From assembly GCA_013791955.1 (NCBI GenBank), contig VMSW01000007.1, positions 1,364,001 to 1,428,000 on the forward strand: a stretch of DNA of 64,000 nt, written 5' to 3'. This stretch comes from Propionicimonas sp. (lineage in GTDB: Bacteria > Actinomycetota > Actinomycetes > Propionibacteriales > Propionibacteriaceae). How positions within the stretch are numbered: the first letter of the stretch is position 1; each line of letters starts with the position of its first letter. Positions 37,094 through 45,906 of this stretch are shown piece after piece. The notes beneath the pieces are model-generated. The model was not told the origin of the DNA and did no database searches. It was given only the letters and a program-made list of their open reading frames with translations. A program made the translations under genes and the position numbers.

Positions 37094-37927
37094 TCAGGCT
37101 CCTGCGCTCTCAACAGCCTCCGGCGCGGCAGCGCTCGGAGCGCTCGCGTCGGCGGCGACGGCATCGGCGCGACGGCGTCCGCCACGCTCAGGACGATCTC
37201 CACGAGCCGGCGCGCTATCGCGACGCGGGCCACGGGCGGGACGGCCACGGCCACCACCGGCGACCTGGCGTGCAGCCTTCTGAGCAGCACGCTCGGCCCG
37301 GTTGCCCGAGACATCACCCTTGTAGATCCAGACCTTCACGCCGATCCGGCCGAAGGTCGTACGGGCCTCGTAGAAGCCGTAGTCGATGTCAGCACGCAAG
37401 GTATGCAGCGGCACCCGACCCTCGCGGTAGAACTCCGACCGGCTCATTTCGGCGCCACCTAGACGGCCCGAGCACTGAATCCGGATGCCAAGGGCACCGG
37501 CGCGCATCGCGCTCTGCTGGGCCTTGCGCATCGCGCGGCGGAAGGCCACCCGGGCGCCAAGCTGCTCGGCAACACCTTGGGCAACCAGCTGGGCATCGGT
37601 CTCAGGGTTCTTCACCTCGAGGATGTTCAGCTGAACCTGCTTGCCGGTGAGCTTCTCCAGCGCCGCACGGACGCGCTCGGCTTCGGCGCCGTTACGGCCG
37701 ATGACGATGCCCGGACGCGCGGCGTACAGGAAGATGGTCACCCGCTCGCTGCGACGCTCGATCTCCACACTGGAGATGCCGGCCCGCTCAAGGGTCTTGG
37801 CCAGGTAGCGACGAACCTTTACGTCCTCGGCTACCAGGTCGGCATAGCTCTTGTCGGCGTACCAACGGGTCTTGTGATCGGTGGTGATCCCAAGGCGGAA
37901 GCCATTGGGGTTGATTTTCTGGCCCAT
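37094..37927 (-). CDS. rpsC: 30S ribosomal protein S3
   Basis: S3, 277 aa: start [22 protein letters not shown] domain ([22 protein letters not shown] in parts), [20 protein letters not shown], and the C-terminal [17 protein letters not shown]. From about residue 218 a basic, glycine/arginine-rich then alanine-rich extension ([15 protein letters not shown]... ending EAVESAGA) is longer than the E. coli protein, as is common in actinobacteria. S3 lines the mRNA entry site. Confidence 0.97.
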   Translation of the reverse strand: MGQKINPNGFRLGITTDHKTRWYADKSYADLVAEDVKVRRYLAKTLERAGISSVEIERRSERVTIFLYAARPGIVIGRNGAEAERVRAALEKLTGKQVQLNILEVKNPETDAQLVAQGVAEQLGARVAFRRAMRKAQQSAMRAGALGIRIQCSGRLGGAEMSRSEFYREGRVPLHTLRADIDYGFYEARTTFGRIGVKVWIYKGDVSGNRAERAAQKAARQVAGGGRGRPARGPRRDSAPARGDRPERGGRRRADAVAADASAPSAAAPEAVESAGA

Positions 37928-37929
37928 GC

Positions 37930-38328
37930 TCAGGCTCCCTTCTCGGTCTTCGGCTCGACTACAACGGTGATGTGACTGGCCCGCTTGAGGATTCGGCTAG
38001 CCGAACCCTTGGCCCGCGGGCGAATCCGCCGCAGGGTCATGCCCTCGTCGACGAAAGCCTGGGACACGAACAGTTCCTCGACCCGAAGGCCTTCAGTGTT
38101 CTCGGCGTTGGCGGTGGCACTGGCCACTGCCTTGTACACCGGCTCGGAGGCCGCCTGCGGGGCGAACTTGAGCACGTTCAGGGCGTCGGTGACGTCCATC
38201 CCGCGCACGAGGTCGATCACGCGACGTACCTTCATCGGGCTCATCCGGACGTGGCGGGCAATCGCGTACGAACCGGGACGATCCCCGAGCAGGGCGGCGC
38301 GACGAGTGGGTCGCTCTTTGTTGCTCAT
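37930..38328 (-). CDS. rplV: 50S ribosomal protein L22
   Basis: L22, 132 aa, whose beta hairpin lines the exit tunnel constriction. Motifs: [40 protein letters not shown], and the hairpin end [20 protein letters not shown]. An N-terminal 20-residue extension ([19 protein letters not shown]) precedes the core. Confidence 0.97.
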   Translation of the reverse strand: MSNKERPTRRAALLGDRPGSYAIARHVRMSPMKVRRVIDLVRGMDVTDALNVLKFAPQAASEPVYKAVASATANAENTEGLRVEELFVSQAFVDEGMTLRRIRPRAKGSASRILKRASHITVVVEPKTEKGA

Positions 38329-38357
38329 GATGTGAATCAGTTCCTCTTCTCGCCCGC

Positions 38358-38639
38358 TCAGCGGCGGCGTGACTTCTTGTCGTCCTTGATGTGCCCGCGG
38401 AAAGTGCGGGTTGGGGCAAACTCGCCCAGTTTGTGGCCGATCATCGACTCGGTCACGAACACCGGCACATGCTTGCGGCCGTCATGCACCGCAATGGTGT
38501 GCCCGATCATGTCGGGAGAGATCATCGAGCGCCGTGACCAGGTCTTGATGACCTGCTTGGTGCCCTTCTCGTTTTGGGCGTCCACCTTCTTGGCCAGATG
38601 GTCATCGATGAACGGGCCCTTCTTCAGGCTGCGTGGCAT
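38358..38639 (-). CDS. rpsS: 30S ribosomal protein S19
   Basis: S19, 93 aa: [20 protein letters not shown] at the start, [20 protein letters not shown], and [20 protein letters not shown] at the end. It forms a heterodimer with S13 in the 30S head. Usual length, between rplB and rplV. Confidence 0.97.
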   Translation of the reverse strand: MPRSLKKGPFIDDHLAKKVDAQNEKGTKQVIKTWSRRSMISPDMIGHTIAVHDGRKHVPVFVTESMIGHKLGEFAPTRTFRGHIKDDKKSRRR

Positions 38640-38660
38640 TTTGTTACCTCACCTGTCCTA

Positions 38661-39497
38661 TCAGCGCTTCTTGCCGGACTTGCGGCGGCGGATGATCAGG
38701 CGAGAACTCGCCTTGTTCTTGTCGCGGGTGCGGCCTTCCGGCTTGCCCCACGGAGTTACTGGGTGACGACCACCGGAGGTCTTACCCTCACCACCACCAT
38801 GCGGGTGGTCGATCGGGTTCATCGCCACACCGCGGACGGTTGGGCGAATGCCCTTCCAGCGGTTGCGGCCAGCCTTGCCCCAGTTGATGTTGGACTGCTC
38901 GGCGTTGCCGACCTCACCGACGGTGGCGCGGCAGCGCACGTCAACCAGACGCATTTCACCAGAGGGAAGTCGCAGCGTGGCCATCTTGCCCTCGCGAGCG
39001 ACCAGCTGGATCTTGGCGCCGGCCGAACGGCCCATCTTGGCGCCGCCACCGGGACGCATCTCCACCGCGTGCACCGTGGTGCCCACCGGGATGTTGCGCA
39101 GCGGCAGGTTGTTGCCTGGCTTGATGTCGGCGCCTTCTCCGGCCTCAACGAAAGCACCCTGAACCAGTCCGTTGGGAGCGATGATGTAGCGCTTCTCGCC
39201 ATCGGCGTAGTGCAGGAGCGCGATCCGAGCGGTTCGGTTCGGGTCGTACTCGATGTGCGCAACCTTGGCTGGCACTCCGTCCTTGTCATAGCGACGGAAG
39301 TCGACCAGCCGGTAGGCCTGCTTGTGACCGCCACCGATGTGCCGAGTGGTGATTCGGCCGGAGCTATTCCGACCGCCAGTCTTCGGCTTGGAGGTGACCA
39401 GCGACTTCTCCGGCGTGGAGCGAGTCAGTTCGACGAAGTCGGCCACTGAGGAGCCACGACGGCCCGGAGTGGTCGGCTTGTACTTACGGATACCCAT
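38661..39497 (-). CDS. rplB: 50S ribosomal protein L2
   Basis: L2, 278 aa, required for peptidyl transfer and subunit association. Motifs: [39 protein letters not shown], and the universally conserved catalytic-region loop [20 protein letters not shown] containing the histidine implicated in activity, then a basic C-terminus. Usual length. Confidence 0.98.
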   Translation of the reverse strand: MGIRKYKPTTPGRRGSSVADFVELTRSTPEKSLVTSKPKTGGRNSSGRITTRHIGGGHKQAYRLVDFRRYDKDGVPAKVAHIEYDPNRTARIALLHYADGEKRYIIAPNGLVQGAFVEAGEGADIKPGNNLPLRNIPVGTTVHAVEMRPGGGAKMGRSAGAKIQLVAREGKMATLRLPSGEMRLVDVRCRATVGEVGNAEQSNINWGKAGRNRWKGIRPTVRGVAMNPIDHPHGGGEGKTSGGRHPVTPWGKPEGRTRDKNKASSRLIIRRRKSGKKR

Positions 39498-39529
39498 GAG
39501 TTCGTTTTCCTATCTCAGCTGCCAGCGGC

Positions 39530-39838
39530 TCAGGCGATGGCGCCGGAGAAGATGTCAATGCGCTGGCCCTCAGCGATGCTCACAATGGCGCGCTTGGTGT
39601 CCTTTTGCTTGCCCCACCCGGCGCGGGTGCGCTTGCGCTTGCCCTGGCGATTGGCGGTATTGACCGCAACCACCTTCACTCCGAAGACAGCCTCGACCGC
39701 GATCTTGATCTCGGTCTTGTTGGCGTCCGGAGCAACCAGGAACGTGTACTTGTTCTCGTCCAGCAGGCTGTAGGCCTTCTCGCTGACCACGGGGGCCAGC
39801 AGGATGTCGCGATGGTCGCGGATCTTTAGGTCGCTCAC
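39530..39838 (-). CDS. rplW: 50S ribosomal protein L23
   Basis: L23, 102 aa, at the tunnel exit, docking site for SRP and trigger factor. Motifs: [40 protein letters not shown], and the RNA-binding loop [23 protein letters not shown] 39838 overlaps the rplD stop (GTGA). Confidence 0.97.
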   Translation of the reverse strand: MSDLKIRDHRDILLAPVVSEKAYSLLDENKYTFLVAPDANKTEIKIAVEAVFGVKVVAVNTANRQGKRKRTRAGWGKQKDTKRAIVSIAEGQRIDIFSGAIA

Positions 39839-40662
39839 TTCGTCTCCTCCTTGGGCTCAGCCTTGGCCTTCGGAGCGGCCTTGGCTTTCGGCGCAGCCTT
39901 GGCTGGCTTGACGTCAGCCTCCTCGGCGACCTCAGCAGCCTCAGCCTTGACGGCCTTGGCTTTCGGGGCGGCCTTGACTGGCTTGGCCTCTTCAACTTCC
40001 GGGGCAGCAGCCTCGACGACAGTTACCTCGCTGGCACCGTTGAGCGGCCCGCCGATGAAGGTGGCCAGCGCTGAGGTGGTGAACACCACGTCGTCGCTAA
40101 CCAGCACGTCATAGGCGTTGAGCTGGTCGACTGCCAGGGCGTGCACGGTCGGCACGTTGCGCAGGCTCAGCCACGCCACGTCCTCGTCACGGTCCAGAAC
40201 GACCAGCAGCTTGGCACCGCTGATCTCAGCCAGCGCGGACAGCGCAGCTTTGGTGGAAGGAGTCTCGCCGATGACGATCGACTCGATCACGTGGATGCGA
40301 CCGTCACGGGCCCGATCAGAAAGCGCTCCGCGTAGCGCGGCGGCGATCATCTTTTTCGGCGTCCGCTGGGCGTAGCTGCGCGGCTGCGGGCCGTGGGCAA
40401 TGCCACCGCCAGCCCACTGCGGCGAGCGACGCGAACCCTGACGGGCGCGGCCAGTGCCCTTCTGACGCCACGGCTTGGCTCCACCGCCGGAGACTTCGCC
40501 CCGGGTCTTGGTGGAGTGGGTGCCCTGGCGAGCAGCGGCCAGCTGGGCCACCACAACCTGGTGGATCAGCGGCACATTGGACTGAGTGTCAAACAGGGCG
40601 CCAGGCAACTCGGCCTTCGCCGACTTGGTGCCCAGCACAGCAACGGTTCGGGTCTCGCTCAT
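39835..40662 (-). CDS. rplD: 50S ribosomal protein L4 with long Ala/Lys-rich C-terminal extension
   Basis: L4 core (residues about 1-218): [59 protein letters not shown], then a C-terminal domain ending [20 protein letters not shown]. The core loop lines the exit tunnel next to L22. The last 57 residues are low-complexity with repeated PKAKA units and alternating acidic stretches ([18 protein letters not shown] at the end), which standard L4 lacks. In other bacteria L4 also regulates the S10 operon. ATG 40662 overlaps the rplC stop (ATGA). Confidence 0.96.
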   Translation of the reverse strand: MSETRTVAVLGTKSAKAELPGALFDTQSNVPLIHQVVVAQLAAARQGTHSTKTRGEVSGGGAKPWRQKGTGRARQGSRRSPQWAGGGIAHGPQPRSYAQRTPKKMIAAALRGALSDRARDGRIHVIESIVIGETPSTKAALSALAEISGAKLLVVLDRDEDVAWLSLRNVPTVHALAVDQLNAYDVLVSDDVVFTTSALATFIGGPLNGASEVTVVEAAAPEVEEAKPVKAAPKAKAVKAEAAEVAEEADVKPAKAAPKAKAAPKAKAEPKEETK

Positions 40663-41315
40663 GCCTTGGCTCCCTTCTTGGCCGAAGTACGCAGCACGAC
40701 CAGCGTCCCCTTGGGGCCGGGCACGGAGCCCTTCACCAGGATCAGCCCGCGCTCGGTATCGACGGCATGGACGGTCAGGTTTTGCACGGTCACCTTTTCG
40801 ACGCCCATGCGGCCAGCCATCTTGGTGCCCTTGAACACGTGGCCGGGGGTGGCGCAGGCGCCGATTGAACCCGGGGAACGGTGCTTGCGGTGCACACCAT
40901 GGCTGGCGCGGAGGCCGTGGAAGCCGTGTCGCTTCATGACGCCGGCGGTGCCCTTGCCCTTGGTCACGCCGGTGACATCGATGATGTCGGTGGCGGCGAA
41001 CACATCTGCGTTCAGCTCTTGGCCCAGGGTGTAGGTGCTGGCATCAGCGGTACGCAGCTCAACGAGATGCCTACGCGGAGTGACGCCAGCCCGCTCGAAG
41101 TGCCCGGCAGCGGGCTTGGTGACGTTCTTAGCCTTGACCGCACCAAAACCCAGCTGGACGGCGGCATAGCCGTCCACATCGGGGGTACGGACTTGGGTGA
41201 CCACGCAAGGGCCAGCCTGGATGACGGTCACCGGGACAACCTTGTTGTCGGCATCCCATACCTGGGTCATGCCGAGCTTGGTGCCCAGCAACCCCTTCAA
41301 AGTCTGATCGCTCAT
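40659..41315 (-). CDS. rplC: 50S ribosomal protein L3
   Basis: L3, 218 aa with ATG 41315 as start ([20 protein letters not shown]), chosen because AGG lies eight bases upstream and family proteins begin here; GTG 41330 is an in-frame alternative. The conserved [20 protein letters not shown] and [20 protein letters not shown] segments reach toward the peptidyl transferase centre. C-terminal [16 protein letters not shown] is typical. Confidence 0.97.
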   Translation of the reverse strand: MSDQTLKGLLGTKLGMTQVWDADNKVVPVTVIQAGPCVVTQVRTPDVDGYAAVQLGFGAVKAKNVTKPAAGHFERAGVTPRRHLVELRTADASTYTLGQELNADVFAATDIIDVTGVTKGKGTAGVMKRHGFHGLRASHGVHRKHRSPGSIGACATPGHVFKGTKMAGRMGVEKVTVQNLTVHAVDTERGLILVKGSVPGPKGTLVVLRTSAKKGAKA

Positions 41316-41326
41316 CTCAGTTGACC

Positions 41327-41638
41327 TCACGGAAGCTTGATCTCGATGTCGACACCGGCCGGCAAGTCGAGACGCATCAGCGAGTCGACGGTCTTCGGCG
41401 TCGGGTCGAGAATGTCGATCAGCCGCTTGTGCGTGCGCATCTCAAAGTGCTCGCGGCTGTCCTTGTACTTGTGGGGAGAACGGATCACACAGAACACGTT
41501 CTTCTCGGTGGGCAACGGCACGGGGCCTGCCACCTTGGCGCCGGTACGGGTCACCGTGTCGACGATTTTCTTCGCCGAAGAGTCAATGACCTCGTGGTCG
41601 TAAGCCCGGAGTCTGATCCGGATCTTCTGTCCCGCCAC
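41327..41638 (-). CDS. rpsJ: 30S ribosomal protein S10
   Basis: S10, first gene of the S10 operon; also known as NusE, which binds NusB in antitermination and NusG/ribosome coupling. The 103-aa form from GTG 41638 ([20 protein letters not shown]) matches the usual length and has AAGGA seven bases upstream. An in-frame ATG at 41677 would add a lysine/glutamate-rich stretch ([12 protein letters not shown]) not found in the family. Motifs: [40 protein letters not shown]. Confidence 0.96.
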   Translation of the reverse strand: MAGQKIRIRLRAYDHEVIDSSAKKIVDTVTRTGAKVAGPVPLPTEKNVFCVIRSPHKYKDSREHFEMRTHKRLIDILDPTPKTVDSLMRLDLPAGVDIEIKLP

Positions 41639-41842
41639 TGGTTCGTCCTTCTTCTCGTCTTTCTCGACCGGCTGCATCTACCGATGGAGCGTGTTCCTCC
41701 GACCCCCGAGGTCGGGCGTGTCGGGCCTATTCTGGGCCGCGCATGACCGTTTTTGATTTGGGTCGTGGTAGGGCCCGGCACCCGCGCGCCAGACTTATCG
41801 GCAAGGCCGCCTAGCGGGCGTCCTCGTCGGAGCAACCTGACG

Positions 41843-41871
41843 ATTCTCCCACGCACGCCGCGTGGATGCAA
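41843..41871 (-). promoter_or_regulatory. Candidate S10 operon promoter
   Basis: Minus strand: TTGCAT (41871-41866) and GAGAAT (41848-41843) with a 17-bp spacer. Initiation near 41836 would give a leader of about 200 nt before rpsJ, which contains a small hairpin (CCGACC/GGTCGG, 41699-41715). A long leader is consistent with control at the mRNA level, but no known L4 site is recognised. Confidence 0.5.
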
Positions 41872-41893
41872 AATCGGTCTCCGGACGGGCAGA

Positions 41894-42886
41894 ATGCCAC
41901 CCGTGCCCTCCCAGTATGTCGCCTCCACACCCACCTCGATGCACCCAGCAGCTGGGCTCATGCTCGGTTTGGCGGCTTCACTTGCTTTCGCCACCTCCGG
42001 TGCCTTCGTCCGGCCGCTGCTTGATGCTGGCTGGACGCCGTTGGCAGCGGTCTTCTGGCGCGTCTGCGCGGCCTCGGTGCTGCTGTTGCCACTGGGATTG
42101 TGGTCGATTCGAGGCCGCCTGCGACTGCTACTCACCGAATGGCGGCTGATCCTCAGCTTCGGCGTGTTGGCCGTGGCCACCGCCCAGGGAATGTACTTCG
42201 CGGCCGTGTCGAGAATGAGCGTAAGCGTGGCGCTGCTGATCGAGTACATGGCTCCGGTGGCGTTGGTGTTGCTGGCCTGGCTTCGGCAACGCCACGCGCC
42301 AAGCAAGCTGGTCTTGGCCGGCGCTGCGGTCAGCGTCGCTGGCTTGTTCTTCGTCCTGGATCTGAGCGGCGCCCGGCTGGACGGTCTGGGAGTCCTGTTC
42401 GGCCTCGGCGCGATGACCGGCGCCGCCGCCTATTTCGCCCTCGGCGCGCGGCGTACCGAACTGCCTGCACTGGCGCTGCCAGCGTTCGGGCTCCCGGTCG
42501 GGGCAGCCGCCCTCGGTCTACTCATCGCTTCCGGGGTACTCCCCTACTCCGCCCCGCTGGTGCCCGTGGACCTGATGGGTGCACAAGTGCCGTGGTGGGT
42601 TCCGCTCGGGGTGGTCGTGGTGTTTGCGACCGCTGCCGCCTACGCACTCGGGGTGGCGGGCATCGCGCTGATGGGTGAGCGCCTGTCGAGTTTTGTGAGT
42701 CTGTCTGAAGTACTGTTCGCCGCTTTGGTGGCTGCTGTTGTCTTGGGGGAGATCCCCACCGGCATGCAGATCATCGGCGGGGTGCTAATCGTCGTCGGCG
42801 TCGTGCTGATTCGAGTATCCACGGGCAACGCCCCGGCCGGAATCCCCGCGCTGCCTGACGAAATCGAGATCGGCCACGCCCAGTAG
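41894..42886 (+). CDS. EamA/DMT-superfamily transporter
   Basis: This 330-aa integral membrane protein with ten hydrophobic segments is built of two EamA repeats, typical of RhaT/YdcZ-like drug/metabolite exporters. Segments include LMLGLAASLAFATSGAFVRP, VALLIEYMAPVALVLLAWL and, in the second half, FVSLSEVLFAALVAAVVLGE followed by QIIGGVLIVVGVVLIRV. Substrate unknown. ATG 41894 is chosen; an internal ATG at 41939 precedes HPAAGLML. No strong ribosome site. It is divergent from rpsJ and sits in the block that separates tuf from the S10 operon. Confidence 0.85.
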   Translation: MPPVPSQYVASTPTSMHPAAGLMLGLAASLAFATSGAFVRPLLDAGWTPLAAVFWRVCAASVLLLPLGLWSIRGRLRLLLTEWRLILSFGVLAVATAQGMYFAAVSRMSVSVALLIEYMAPVALVLLAWLRQRHAPSKLVLAGAAVSVAGLFFVLDLSGARLDGLGVLFGLGAMTGAAAYFALGARRTELPALALPAFGLPVGAAALGLLIASGVLPYSAPLVPVDLMGAQVPWWVPLGVVVVFATAAAYALGVAGIALMGERLSSFVSLSEVLFAALVAAVVLGEIPTGMQIIGGVLIVVGVVLIRVSTGNAPAGIPALPDEIEIGHAQ

Positions 42887-42897
42887 TCCATCGGCAA

Positions 42898-43635
42898 TCA
42901 GCGCGGCATTCGCCGCCACAGCGCGCGCGGCACAAAGCGGGCAACGGCGAACATCACCCGCAGTTGCCACGGGATCCACAGCTCCACCCCACGCCCAGAC
43001 CGGACGCGGCGCACGACCGCATCGGCCACCTGATCGGGGGTGGACGAAAAGGGTGCCGGGCTCAGGCCCGCAGTCATCCGACCGATGACGAAGCCGGGCC
43101 GGGCGATGATCAGGTGTACCCCGCTGCCATGCAGCGCGTCGGCCAGACCGGAGGCGAATCCGTCCAACCCGGCCTTGGCCGAGCCATAGACATAGTTGGC
43201 TCGCCGAACCCGCTGCCCGGCAACAGAGGAGAAGGCCACGATGGTGCCCAGCCCACGCTGCCGCATCCGATCGGCCAGGACGGTCAGCAGCGCGGCCTGG
43301 GCGATGAAGTCGGTATGCAGGAGTGCGGCCGCCGCCATCGAGTCGCGCTCAGCGATCGCCTGATCGCCCAGAATCCCGAAGGCCAGCACCGCCACATCGA
43401 TCGGACCAACACGGTCCTCAATTGCGGTCACCAGGTCGGCTTGAGCCGCAATGTCGTCTGCGTCGAAGTCGAAGACCTCGACTCGCTGTGCGCCTGCTTC
43501 TTCACAGGCCGCCACCGCCTCCGCCAAGGAACCGGGACGGGCGGCCAGCACCACGGTTGCGCCAGGCGCAAGCCGGGTGGCTACAGCCAGTCCGATTTCA
43601 CTGCGGCCACCAAACACCGCCACCACCTGGCTCAC
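42898..43635 (-). CDS. Short-chain dehydrogenase resembling DprE2
   Basis: This 245-aa SDR has an atypical cofactor loop VAVFGGRSEIGLAVATRLA (G-G-x-S-E-I-G), DFDADD, LAFGILGDQ, active-site S and YxxxK (AFSSVAGQRVRRANYVYGSAKAGLDGF in parts) and the end RFVPRALWRRMPR. This combination resembles DprE2, the reductase that with DprE1 epimerises decaprenyl-phospho-ribose for arabinan synthesis, more than ordinary SDRs. No DprE1 partner is in the window, so the substrate is uncertain. GTG 43635 overlaps the gltX stop (GTGA). Confidence 0.75.
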   Translation of the reverse strand: MSQVVAVFGGRSEIGLAVATRLAPGATVVLAARPGSLAEAVAACEEAGAQRVEVFDFDADDIAAQADLVTAIEDRVGPIDVAVLAFGILGDQAIAERDSMAAAALLHTDFIAQAALLTVLADRMRQRGLGTIVAFSSVAGQRVRRANYVYGSAKAGLDGFASGLADALHGSGVHLIIARPGFVIGRMTAGLSPAPFSSTPDQVADAVVRRVRSGRGVELWIPWQLRVMFAVARFVPRALWRRMPR

Positions 43636-45098
43636 AGGAGGCTGGCCAACTTCTCCAGCCGGGCCAGCGAGGAATCCCGACCAAGCAACTCCATCGACTC
43701 GAACAGGGGCGGCGAGACGTTGGAGCCGGTGATCGCCAACCGGACCGGACCAAAGGCGAATTTCGGCTTGATCCCCATGCCATCCACCAGCGCTTCGCGC
43801 AACGCGGTCTGGATCGTGTCATGGTTCCACTCGCCGAGCCCAGACAGCGCAGCCCGCGCCGAAGCTACGACCTGGGCCGCGTCCGGACCGGCCTTGGCCA
43901 GGGCATCAGGATCAATCACCAGGTCGGCGTCTGCGGTGAAAAGGTAGGCCAACTTCGGCACCGCATCGCTAAGCAGGATCAGCCGCTCCTGAACCAGCGG
44001 GATGGCAGCGCGCAGCAGAGCAACCTCAGCCTCGCTTGGGTCATCCCACTGCCCATACCGGGTGGCGTAGGCAATGACCTGATCAGCCAACTCGGATGCG
44101 CTGAGCGCCCGGATGTAGTCGGCGTTCAACGAGTTGAGCTTGGTGAGATCGAAAATGGGCCCGGTCGTGTTCACCTTCGCCCAGTCGAATGCCGCCACGA
44201 ATTCGGCGAAGCTCGCCACGTCGCTGCCCTCATGCAATGGCGGGTAGGCCAGCAACTGCAGGAAGTTGCGCAGCGCGGCTGGCAGGTAGCCCTGCTCGGC
44301 GAACCAGGTCAGCCGGGCGGCTGGGTTCTTGCGCTTGGAGATCTTCGACTTGTCGGTGTTGCGCAGCAACGGCATGTGGGCAAACGCCGGCGCAGCCAGC
44401 CCCAGCCACTTGTAGAGCAGCAGGTGTTTCGGCGTCGAAGAGATCCACTCCTCACCCCGGACCACATGGGTTATGCCCATCAGGTGATCATCGACCACCA
44501 CCGCCAAATGGTAGGTAGGGAAGCCGTCCGCTTTCAGAATCACCTGATCATCAGGCAGCGGCGCGTTCACCTCGCCGCGAATCAGGTCGGTGAAGCGCAG
44601 CTCGACATCATCAGGGATCAACATCCGCACAACCGGCGTTTCGCTGAACCCGGGCAAGGCGGCCCGCTCCTCGCGGGTCTTGCCGTAACAGAGCCGGTCA
44701 TAGCCGGTCACCGACGCCTTGGACGCCTGCTGCTCGGCTCTCAGCTCGCCCAGCCGCTGTGTGGAACACCAGCAGTAGTAGGCGTGCCCAGCATCGATCA
44801 GCCGGTCAACGAATGGACGGTAGGTCGCTAGCCGCTCCGACTGCCGGTAGGGGGCGAACGGGCCGCCGATGTCGGGACCCTCGTCCCAGTCCAGGCCTAG
44901 CCAATGCAACGTGTCGTAGATCTGTTGCTCTGAAGAAGCGACATAGCGAGCGCGATCGGTGTCTTCAATGCGCAGCAGGAACTGGCCACCAGTCGCCTTG
45001 GCGTAGGCAAGATTGAACAAGGACATATACGCCGTGCCGACGTGCGGATCACCAGTCGGCGAAGGCGCTACGCGGAGGCGGGCAGGAGCTGAAGTCAT
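43632..45098 (-). CDS. gltX: Glutamyl-tRNA synthetase
   Basis: This 488-aa class I synthetase has RVAPSPTGDPHVGTAYMSLF (HIGH motif as HVGT), RIEDTDRAR, a zinc-knuckle-like CWC...YDRLCY region and KISKR (KMSKS motif, in DKSKISKRKNPA). It charges tRNA-Glu; because a GlnRS gene lies 0.8 kb away, it could be restricted to tRNA-Glu rather than also misacylating tRNA-Gln. The anticodon-binding domain is of the bacterial alpha-helical type. ATG 45098 with GGAG upstream (GGAGCTGA). Confidence 0.95.
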   Translation of the reverse strand: MTSAPARLRVAPSPTGDPHVGTAYMSLFNLAYAKATGGQFLLRIEDTDRARYVASSEQQIYDTLHWLGLDWDEGPDIGGPFAPYRQSERLATYRPFVDRLIDAGHAYYCWCSTQRLGELRAEQQASKASVTGYDRLCYGKTREERAALPGFSETPVVRMLIPDDVELRFTDLIRGEVNAPLPDDQVILKADGFPTYHLAVVVDDHLMGITHVVRGEEWISSTPKHLLLYKWLGLAAPAFAHMPLLRNTDKSKISKRKNPAARLTWFAEQGYLPAALRNFLQLLAYPPLHEGSDVASFAEFVAAFDWAKVNTTGPIFDLTKLNSLNADYIRALSASELADQVIAYATRYGQWDDPSEAEVALLRAAIPLVQERLILLSDAVPKLAYLFTADADLVIDPDALAKAGPDAAQVVASARAALSGLGEWNHDTIQTALREALVDGMGIKPKFAFGPVRLAITGSNVSPPLFESMELLGRDSSLARLEKLASLL

Positions 45099-45168
45099 GG
45101 CCGCAACAGCCTAGCTGAGAGCGATCACGAGCCCGCCTCCCCCACCCCATCGCTACCGGCAACCCACC

Positions 45169-45825
45169 TCAAACCTCGGCGTAGAAGTCCACCCCGCTGA
45201 GCATCGGGCGGGTGCCGAACTCGCGATTCCATTCGACCTTGATGCCGTAGTCGGCCAACACTGGCAGTACTTCGTCGCGGAAGAACTCCACCGACACCTG
45301 CTCAAACCACCACTGTTTCCCCTCAGGCAACAGCCGCTGGTATTCCTCGGGCTCCATTAGCTGGTCCAGAGCGGCACCAAAGGTGAGTTCCACATGCCCG
45401 TGATCGACCAGATGCTCGGCATCGGCCTGGTGATAGAACACGTAGCCGCGCTGGCGCTGCTCAGTGTCCAGCAGCTCGTGGATGTCCCTGGCACCGCACT
45501 CAGCGCAGCAGGAGAAGCCTTCCAAGGCCAGGATCCCGCGAGCATTCAGCTCAATGAAGGCCTTGGTCAAGGTGGTGGTTGCCGCATCGGCGAAGGACGC
45601 CTGCTGCTCTCGACGAGCGGCCAGCACGGCCTCGAACGCCGCAGCCAGTACCGCGTCCGGCAGCTTGAACTCATCGCGAACATCCTCGACAAAGTCGGAC
45701 GGATCGCTGAAGCCAAGGATCACCTGCCGCCAGGCCACGATGACCAGGTCAGCCTCCGGACCAACATCTAGGCCAAGCGATGCGGGCAGCCGCAGCTCTT
45801 CGGGGGGTTGGTTGTATCGGTACAT
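45169..45825 (-). CDS. DUF6891-like protein of unknown function
   Basis: This 218-aa soluble protein has a CCAEC pattern (FSCCAECGARDIHELLDTE) followed by GYVFYHQADAEHLVDHGHVE and LTFGAAL; the end is EWNREFGTRPMLSGVDFYAE. It resembles the DUF6891 family as I remember it, whose role is unknown; the cysteines may bind metal. ATG 45825 is preferred over GTG 45831 because AGGG lies eight bases before it. It is divergent from glnS, with 81 bp between start codons. Confidence 0.6.
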   Translation of the reverse strand: MYRYNQPPEELRLPASLGLDVGPEADLVIVAWRQVILGFSDPSDFVEDVRDEFKLPDAVLAAAFEAVLAARREQQASFADAATTTLTKAFIELNARGILALEGFSCCAECGARDIHELLDTEQRQRGYVFYHQADAEHLVDHGHVELTFGAALDQLMEPEEYQRLLPEGKQWWFEQVSVEFFRDEVLPVLADYGIKVEWNREFGTRPMLSGVDFYAEV

Positions 45826-45906
45826 GTCCACACCCTGTCAGCACCAGGTATCCGCCGGGTTACGACCGTCTCTGGCAGCCCTTGGGAGCGTGCTAACTTG
45901 GCCGTC

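Noticed and set aside
41639-41677. N-terminal extension of S10 from ATG 41677
   Set aside because: The Lys/Glu-rich extension is absent from S10 proteins and the GTG at 41638 has its own good ribosome site at the expected position.
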